Assembly: GCF_014200725.1 (NCBI RefSeq)
Contig: NZ_JACHCL010000003.1
Coordinates: forward strand, 434,001 to 498,000
Reading direction: 5' to 3'
DNA from: Janthinobacterium silvisoli
GTDB taxonomy: Bacteria > Pseudomonadota > Gammaproteobacteria > Burkholderiales > Burkholderiaceae_D
DNA length: 64,000 nucleotides
Part shown: piece after piece, positions 58,622-64,000 of the stretch
Position numbering within the stretch: the stretch's first letter is position 1
Layout of the letters: each line of letters starts with the position of its first letter
Notes under the pieces: generated by a model
Database searches by the model: none
The model's input: only the letters and a program-made list of their open reading frames with translations
What the model was told of the DNA's origin: nothing
Position numbers and translations under genes: made by a program

Positions 58622-59303
58622 ATGCGCGCGAGGTTTCTACCTTTACCGTCGGGCGCGTATTGACATAGATCTGTTCCACCCGCGGCTCACCCGGCCCCGG
58701 CTTCTTCATCGCGTAACCATTCACGGGTTGCGAGCGGTTCACCCACAGCGCGTAATACAAATGGTCAGCGCGCGGATCATCGGTGTTCGGATGGATCAGG
58801 ATAGTCAGGCCCAGGCTGTTCAATTGCAGCCATGGCACGATCACGGGCAGCAAGTCATTGGTGAAACCAAAATAAAACGACGGCGTCACGTGCGGGCCGC
58901 GCGGCTCCAGGTTCCAGTCGCCCAGTTCGACCGAGAAACGCTCGGCCGCCCATTTTCGTATCAGCGCCGCCTTCTGGTAAGTATCTTCGTCAAAATAGAT
59001 ATGCGCGTGATAGCTCTCGATATCGGTATAGGCGCGCGGTTTCGTTGGCAAGGTTTCTTCGCCAGGGCGTACGCTGACGGGGCGCGGCGTGGGTGCCGTA
59101 TCTGTATGTTCGCCCCACGGGCTTTTGCCGGGCGCCGGTTTCACGCGTGCAGGCTTGGCCTCTTGCGCCAGGGCCGTGCCCGCCAGGCCGGAAGCGGCCA
59201 GGGCCGCCACCAGGCCGCCGCCGCGCAATACCTTGCGGCGTTGCGGCGATAATAAATTAGCCCATTCCAGGTCGATGGCGGCGTGTTCAGTATGGTCAGA
59301 CAT
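58620..59303 (-). CDS. Tat-exported DOPA 4,5-dioxygenase-family protein
   Basis: 227 residues from ATG 59303, AGGA upstream. A twin-arginine signal is visible: SPQRRKVLRGGG (Arg22-Arg23), a hydrophobic stretch and ALA-Q cleavage near 46. The C-terminal 130 residues match the DOPA-dioxygenase family: ESYHAHIYFDED with His99 and His101, RGPHVTPSFYFGF with His138, TILIHPNTDD and RADHLYYALWVN. Usual members are cytosolic and about 110 residues; this one adds a Tat signal and a linker, placing the putative ring-cleaving domain in the periplasm. It follows the TBDR at 59344 by 40 bp. Confidence 0.83.
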   Translation of the reverse strand: MSDHTEHAAIDLEWANLLSPQRRKVLRGGGLVAALAASGLAGTALAQEAKPARVKPAPGKSPWGEHTDTAPTPRPVSVRPGEETLPTKPRAYTDIESYHAHIYFDEDTYQKAALIRKWAAERFSVELGDWNLEPRGPHVTPSFYFGFTNDLLPVIVPWLQLNSLGLTILIHPNTDDPRADHLYYALWVNRSQPVNGYAMKKPGPGEPRVEQIYVNTRPTVKVETSRA

Positions 59304-59343
59304 GTGGTTTCCTGTTCTTGATTATCAGTAATGGAGGAATAAA

Positions 59344-61899
59344 TTAAAAACGGACGGTGGCGCGGGCGTAGTAATAGCCGCCCAGCACACCCAATGGTCC
59401 CGAGTTGTCATAGGCGCCCGTGTATTGCGCCAGATTCGAGGCGCTGCGCGCTTCACGCGGCACCTGGCTCGGCTTCTGGTTGAAGACGTTGTTGGCGCCC
59501 ACAGTCACGTTGATGCGCTTGCTGATGTCGTAGCCCAGGCTCAAGTCCGTCACGAACGCCGCTTTCAGCTGATAGTCGCCACCCGTGATGGCGTTCAGGC
59601 GTTTCAGCTTGCCGTAGCGCGTCTCGCGCAGATTGAAAGTCCAGCCTGCCTTTTCATAGGCCATAGTGACGATTTCCTTGTCGCGTGGTGCGCGGTACAG
59701 CAAATCGTATTCGGCCGATTTGCTGAGCGTGCCGATATTGGGCAAGCCTTGCAGCACGGCCGGCAAGTCTGCCTTGCTCACCAGGCTCGTATGATTGAAA
59801 TTGGCGGCCGCCGTCCAGCGCAGCTTGCCATCGGCCAGGCGCAGCACATCTTCCGCCGTCAGATCGATGCCACGCGTGCGTGTGTCGCCCACGTTGGTGA
59901 AGTAATGCGCGACCAGGCCATTGCCGACCGTCAAGCCCGCCGAGCGCAGCAGGTTTTCGATGGTGGCCGCCTGCGCCGCCGTCAGCGGCCGTCCGCTGCC
60001 ATCGAGCGCCACGCCCGAACTGCGGTCGATGCCAATATTCGACGATACGCCCAGGCGATCGCTGACCTTGATCTGGTAAGCATCGACGGCAAAGCGCAGG
60101 GTCGACGTCGGGTTGAAAGTCAGGCCAGCCGAAAAATTGGTCGATTTTTCCGGTTGTAAAGGCTGTGCTCCCAACGCCTTGGCGGCAGCCGAGCTCGGTT
60201 GTGCAAGGGTATAAGGCACGCCCGCGTGGTCCGAGGTATTCGAATACGACTGCGTCACCAGGCTGGGCGCATGGAAACCATTGCTGACCGTGCCGCGCAC
60301 GGCAAACGCGGGATCAATGTCATAGCGCGCCGACAAGCGGCCCGTACTCTTGCTGCCAAAGTCCGAGTATTTTTCCGCACGCAAGGCGGTATCAACCAGC
60401 AACTGCGGCGTGACCTTTGTTCCCAGGCCGATGTAGGCGGCGTAGCTGTGGCGCGCCGTGTCCGATGCATCGACGGGCAAATAACCGGCCAGCGCCGAGG
60501 AACCGCTGCCCTGGTAAGAAGCCGGTTCGCCGGGACTGCGCTGCTGCGTTTCATGCGAGTATTCCAGGCCGATGCTCAAATCTGCAGGCTCGGCCAGGCC
60601 CAGCGCCACCGGGCGGCGCACGTCGAAATTGCTGGTCGAACGGCTATAGCGCTGGTTGCCGATATAAAAACTGGTTTGTCCACCCGGGTAGCTGAGCGAG
60701 TAATTGGCGGAACTCTCCACGCCGACATCGATATCGTCACGGCCATAGGTGGTGCTGAAATCCCAGGCCCAGCCCGCCGCTTCGCCCTTGAGACCACCCG
60801 TCAGCGAAAAATCGTCTTCGCTGGTGGTTTCATAGGGCGTAAAGCCGTCCGGATAGACGGACAGCAAGCCACGGTTGTTATTGAAAATGGTGTTAGGCAG
60901 GCGGAAATTCTGCGCCGAGCGGGCATTGCGGTGGGCATAAGTGCCGAAACCGTAGACTTGTACCTCGTCCGACACCTCATACCCGAGGTTGGCGCTGAGC
61001 GAGGCGGTGCTGCTTTCCGGCACGCCCGTATTGCGCCACGGGTTGCTGTTGCGCGTCGCTTCGGCCGGGTTCGGCGAAGCGCCGGCCGGCAAGCTATTGT
61101 TCGGTCCCAGGCGCACCAATTGTCCATCGCTGTTGCGCAAGGCCGGGTACGACAGATAGCCAGGATTCAAGCCGAAATTGCGCACGGCAATACCCTGGCG
61201 CTGGTATTCGGCGCCGAAGTGGGCAAAGCCCCGCTCGCCTAAACGCGTGCCGCCATCCACACGCACGTAGCCGTTGGCGCCATCGCCCGCATTGGTGGAG
61301 CCCGCTTGCGTACTGGCAGTGAAGCTGTCATCGGATTTCAGGATGATGTTGATCACGCCGGCAATCGCATCGGAGCCGTAGATGGCCGAGGCGCCATCGC
61401 GCAAGATTTCCACCCGCGCAATCGCGCCCGTGGGTATCAAGGCCAGATCGGTGGCCACCGAACCCGGGAAGCCATCTTCATTGACGATAGCCGTCGTATG
61501 CCGGCGCTTGCCGTTGACCAGCACCAGAGTATGCGAAGGATCAAGATTGCGCAGCTGGCCGGCGCGCACGATGCTACCCAGGTCAGGCTGCACCCTGGCC
61601 GGTAAATTAAACGAGGGCAAGGCCGAGTCGAGCGCATCGAGCAAATTGAGCTTGCCGGTCGCCACCAGCTGCTGCGCGCTGATCACATCGACAGGCGCGG
61701 CACTGTTATCGACGGTGCGGCCCGAACCACGCGCGCCGGTGACGATCACGGCATCGAGCGGGTTGGCGGCGGTATCGGCGGATACTTGCGCATGGGCAAT
61801 ACCAACCTGCGCCAGCAACAACACGGCGACTGACACCGCCTCTGCCAGCCGCCGTAAACGTGGTGCGGAGGAACGCACGGAATCAGACAACACTTGCAT
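59344..61899 (-). CDS. TonB-dependent receptor 6
   Basis: 851 residues from ATG 61899, AGGA upstream; the frame reaches 61926 but this ATG has the better site. Signal peptide LAEAVSVAVLLLAQVGIAHA, then DAVIVTGARGSGRTVDNSAA. Plug with SHTLVLVNGKRRHTTAIVNE and SAIYGSDAIAGVINIILK; barrel with GTVSNGFHAPSLVTQ, LQPEKSTNFSAGLTF and C-terminal ARATVRF. It is followed by the Tat-dioxygenase gene, so the pair may take up and process one compound (inference). Ligand unknown. Confidence 0.9.
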   Translation of the reverse strand: MQVLSDSVRSSAPRLRRLAEAVSVAVLLLAQVGIAHAQVSADTAANPLDAVIVTGARGSGRTVDNSAAPVDVISAQQLVATGKLNLLDALDSALPSFNLPARVQPDLGSIVRAGQLRNLDPSHTLVLVNGKRRHTTAIVNEDGFPGSVATDLALIPTGAIARVEILRDGASAIYGSDAIAGVINIILKSDDSFTASTQAGSTNAGDGANGYVRVDGGTRLGERGFAHFGAEYQRQGIAVRNFGLNPGYLSYPALRNSDGQLVRLGPNNSLPAGASPNPAEATRNSNPWRNTGVPESSTASLSANLGYEVSDEVQVYGFGTYAHRNARSAQNFRLPNTIFNNNRGLLSVYPDGFTPYETTSEDDFSLTGGLKGEAAGWAWDFSTTYGRDDIDVGVESSANYSLSYPGGQTSFYIGNQRYSRSTSNFDVRRPVALGLAEPADLSIGLEYSHETQQRSPGEPASYQGSGSSALAGYLPVDASDTARHSYAAYIGLGTKVTPQLLVDTALRAEKYSDFGSKSTGRLSARYDIDPAFAVRGTVSNGFHAPSLVTQSYSNTSDHAGVPYTLAQPSSAAAKALGAQPLQPEKSTNFSAGLTFNPTSTLRFAVDAYQIKVSDRLGVSSNIGIDRSSGVALDGSGRPLTAAQAATIENLLRSAGLTVGNGLVAHYFTNVGDTRTRGIDLTAEDVLRLADGKLRWTAAANFNHTSLVSKADLPAVLQGLPNIGTLSKSAEYDLLYRAPRDKEIVTMAYEKAGWTFNLRETRYGKLKRLNAITGGDYQLKAAFVTDLSLGYDISKRINVTVGANNVFNQKPSQVPREARSASNLAQYTGAYDNSGPLGVLGGYYYARATVRF

Positions 61900-62139
61900 A
61901 CAAACATCCTTTTTAATAGTCAACAAGACAATGTCTGCAGACTAAGGGATGGACAAACAAACAAGAACGAATGGTTTCGTATTAGGTTATTTCGTTTTGG
62001 CAAGACGCAACAGTTGGTGAGAATTGAGTGGTGCACGCAGACGGCGTATTCCCTTCCATACAACAGGGTTTTTTACTTGTGTTTACTTGTATATGGCCCG
62101 GATGGCCGATAATGGCGTTTTAGCGTATTGAAGAAGACC

Positions 62140-62883
62140 GTGCCACACCCAGCTCCCCCATCACTTGCCGACCAGATTGAAGACTTGCTGCCGCAAACGC
62201 AGTGCACCAAATGCGGTTACAGCGGTTGCCGCCCGTATGCCGATGCAATCGCCGCAGGCAGCGCCGAGATCAACCAGTGCCCGCCCGGCGGCGCACAGGG
62301 CGTGGTCCGCATGGCCAGCCTGCTGGGCAAAAAAGTCATTCCCCTCAATCCAGTCAATGGCTATGAACGCCCGCGCTCGCTGGCCTACATCGATGAGTCG
62401 CTGTGTATCGGCTGCACCCTGTGTATCCAGGCTTGCCCGGTTGACGCCATCGTCGGTGCGGCCAAGCAGATGCATACGGTGGTAAGCGAGCTGTGCACGG
62501 GCTGCGACCTGTGCGTGGCGCCCTGTCCCGTCGATTGCATCGTCATGTACCCGGTCAGCGGCGAGGCCACCGGCTGGGACGCCTGGAGCCAGGCCGAAGC
62601 CGACGATGCACGCGCGCGCCACGACTTGCGCACGCAGCGCTTGCGCCGTGAGGCGGAAGAAAACGAAGCGCGCCTGGCCGCCAAGGCCGTCGCCAAGATG
62701 CAGGAAGTGACACAGGAAGTAGCGGTCACGCCCGAAGAAACCGCCGAAAAGGAACGCAAGCGCGCCATCATCGCCGCCGCCATGGAGCGCGCGCGCGCCA
62801 AGGCCGCCGCTGCAGCAACCAGCGCCAGCACGAACGAACCGCCAGCCCCTGACGTATCCACCGTACCGAAAAAAGACGCATGA
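62140..62883 (+). CDS. rsxB: RnfB/RsxB-type iron-sulfur protein
   Basis: About 247 residues from GTG 62140; a TTG at 62128 is also possible. The N-terminal 4Fe domain has Cys22, Cys25, Cys30 and Cys47 ([18 protein letters not shown]), then two 4Fe-4S ferredoxin motifs [16 protein letters not shown] and [17 protein letters not shown] long Ala/Glu/Arg-rich tail follows. The N-terminal membrane anchor of true RnfB is missing and no other rnf gene is near, so it may be a soluble electron carrier. Its stop overlaps the nth start. Confidence 0.85.
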   Translation: MPHPAPPSLADQIEDLLPQTQCTKCGYSGCRPYADAIAAGSAEINQCPPGGAQGVVRMASLLGKKVIPLNPVNGYERPRSLAYIDESLCIGCTLCIQACPVDAIVGAAKQMHTVVSELCTGCDLCVAPCPVDCIVMYPVSGEATGWDAWSQAEADDARARHDLRTQRLRREAEENEARLAAKAVAKMQEVTQEVAVTPEETAEKERKRAIIAAAMERARAKAAAAATSASTNEPPAPDVSTVPKKDA

Positions 62884-63527
62884 ACGCTGCCAAACGACTG
62901 GAAATTTTTACGCGCTTCCGCGCTGCCAATCCTTCGCCCAAGACCGAGCTGGAATACACTACGCCATTCGAACTGCTGATCGCCGTGCTGCTGTCGGCGC
63001 AGGCCACCGACGTCTCCGTCAACAAGGCTACGCGTGTGTTGTATCCAGTGGCCAATACGCCAGCGAGCATACTGGCGCTGGGCGTCGATGAATTGACGCA
63101 ATATATTCGCACCATCGGCCTGTTCCGCACCAAGGCGAAGAACGTCATCGCCACCTGCCAGATCCTGCTCGACCAGCATGGCGGCGAAGTGCCGCGCGAC
63201 CGCGCCTCGCTGGAAGCCTTGCCCGGCGTGGGCCGCAAGACGGCCAACGTGGTGATGAACACAGCGTTTGGCGAGCCGACCATGGCGGTCGACACGCACA
63301 TCTTCCGCGTCTCGAACCGCACCGGCATTGCACCAGGCAAGAATGTCGATATCGTCGAGCAAAAGCTGCTCAAGTTCGTGCCCAAGGAGTTTCTGCACGA
63401 TGCCCACCACTGGTTGATTTTGCACGGCCGCTACACCTGCATCGCCCGCAAACCCCAGTGCTGGAATTGCATGATCGCCGACCTGTGCGATTACAAGGAT
63501 AAATCGCCGATGCCGGCATTGACATAA
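62880..63527 (+). CDS. nth: Endonuclease III
   Basis: 215 residues; ATG overlaps the rsxB stop (ATGA). A DNA glycosylase/AP-lyase for oxidised pyrimidines. The helix-hairpin-helix [12 protein letters not shown] carries the catalytic Lys120, the Asp138 is in AVDTHIFRV, and the 4Fe-4S cluster Cys187, Cys194, Cys197 and Cys203 are all in the positions of the E. coli enzyme. Coupling to an iron-sulfur ferredoxin-like gene is common in Burkholderiales. Confidence 0.96.
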   Translation: MNAAKRLEIFTRFRAANPSPKTELEYTTPFELLIAVLLSAQATDVSVNKATRVLYPVANTPASILALGVDELTQYIRTIGLFRTKAKNVIATCQILLDQHGGEVPRDRASLEALPGVGRKTANVVMNTAFGEPTMAVDTHIFRVSNRTGIAPGKNVDIVEQKLLKFVPKEFLHDAHHWLILHGRYTCIARKPQCWNCMIADLCDYKDKSPMPALT

Positions 63528-63528
63528 G

Positions 63529-63546
63529 TTTTACCTCACGGTAAAA
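63529..63546. repeat. Short hairpin after nth
   Basis: TTTTACC, TCAC, GGTAAAA. A small stem with no T-run; a possible weak terminator or operator. Confidence 0.35.
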
Positions 63547-63720
63547 AGCGCCTTCAAAAAACTTTCTATCTATCAATGTATATTAACGTAGCTCCATGTA
63601 AGCTTTTGTAATGTGGGTCAACGGACTTGCCTATGATCACGTTTTTGCGCACAGCGGTATGAAATCACTACCACCAATCAGCACAACAACGCCGATCCGG
63701 TAAAACAGTCTTTTTATAAT

Positions 63721-64000
63721 ATGTTAAAAAAAACACTAGACCTGCTTGCCTGTCCCGCTTGTCGTATTGGCCTGCAAGCACCTAGCCTATCTGATACCGG
63801 CAAACGCTTGATGCACGGCTGGCTTGAATGCCCGCAATGCGCAGTGCAAGTGCCGGTAGTGCAGGGCTTTGCGATGTTTACTGAAGCCACTCCAGCCGGA
63901 AATACAGGCCTGACGCAAAAACTGGCCGCGCTGGACCAGCAACTGAATCCATCGCGCGATTACATTTCCTTTGTCCATCACCGCCATATCCGTCGCATTC
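63721..64000 (+). CDS. Trm112-like zinc-ribbon protein (3' end outside window)
   Basis: From ATG 63721 the frame is open to the window end (93 codons). Four cysteines in two pairs (LLACPACRIGL and WLECPQCAVQVPV) fit a Trm112-type zinc ribbon, often at the N-terminus of a methyltransferase or of a small stand-alone protein. The rest is outside the window, so the function is open. The ribosome binding site is weak. Confidence 0.6.
   Translation, partial: MLKKTLDLLACPACRIGLQAPSLSDTGKRLMHGWLECPQCAVQVPVVQGFAMFTEATPAGNTGLTQKLAALDQQLNPSRDYISFVHHRHIRRI

Overview
The window looks like the chromosome of a GC-rich betaproteobacterium, most likely Oxalobacteraceae (Janthinobacterium, Massilia or Duganella type). 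I infer this from gene content only: YhdP, GlnE, an NtrB/NtrC/GlnA/rhodanese block, polyhydroxyalkanoate (PHA) genes and many large TonB-dependent receptors (TBDRs). No rRNA or tRNA gene and no CRISPR array was seen.

Layout. 1-6.4 kb: a partial yhdP (minus) and glnE (plus). 6.9-29.4 kb: an outer-membrane receptor region with four intact TBDRs and one receptor remnant, mixed with gap, tkt, rsmE and an FAD-dependent oxidoreductase. At 9.8-11.45 kb a receptor lacking both ends abuts the C-terminal piece of an S9 peptidase, apparently a deletion scar. At 19.1-20.9 kb a decayed IS3-family element is interrupted by an IS30-family element, which itself carries a small inverted-repeat (MITE-like) insertion. 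29.6-37.9 kb: a GAF histidine kinase, corA, and the nitrogen-control genes (DUF4124 protein, ntrB, ntrC, glnA, rhodanese). The glnA upstream region has a sigma-54-like promoter and three NtrC-type palindromes. 38-44 kb: a HigBA-like toxin/antitoxin pair, a membrane-anchored TAXI-type binding protein, a glutathione S-transferase and a large penicillin-binding protein. 44.2-48.7 kb: a compact five-gene minus-strand cluster (beta-propeller, polysaccharide deacetylase, sterol-desaturase family, EI24 protein, CinA-like). 48.9-50.2 kb: FKBP, acyl-CoA-binding protein and GNAT. 50.4-53.9 kb: proVWX for glycine betaine uptake. 54.4-58.6 kb: a PHA-associated small protein, a cytosolic M4-like metalloprotease followed by an emfourin-like inhibitor, a 7Fe ferredoxin and an intracellular PHB depolymerase. 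58.6-61.9 kb: a TBDR paired with a Tat-exported DOPA-dioxygenase-family protein. 62.1-64 kb: rsxB, nth and the start of a zinc-ribbon protein.

The window is mostly housekeeping and envelope physiology. The items I rate highest are the metalloprotease/inhibitor pair, the TBDR/Tat-dioxygenase pair, the receptor/peptidase deletion scar and the nested mobile elements. I found no convincing evidence of a wholly new defence or conflict system.
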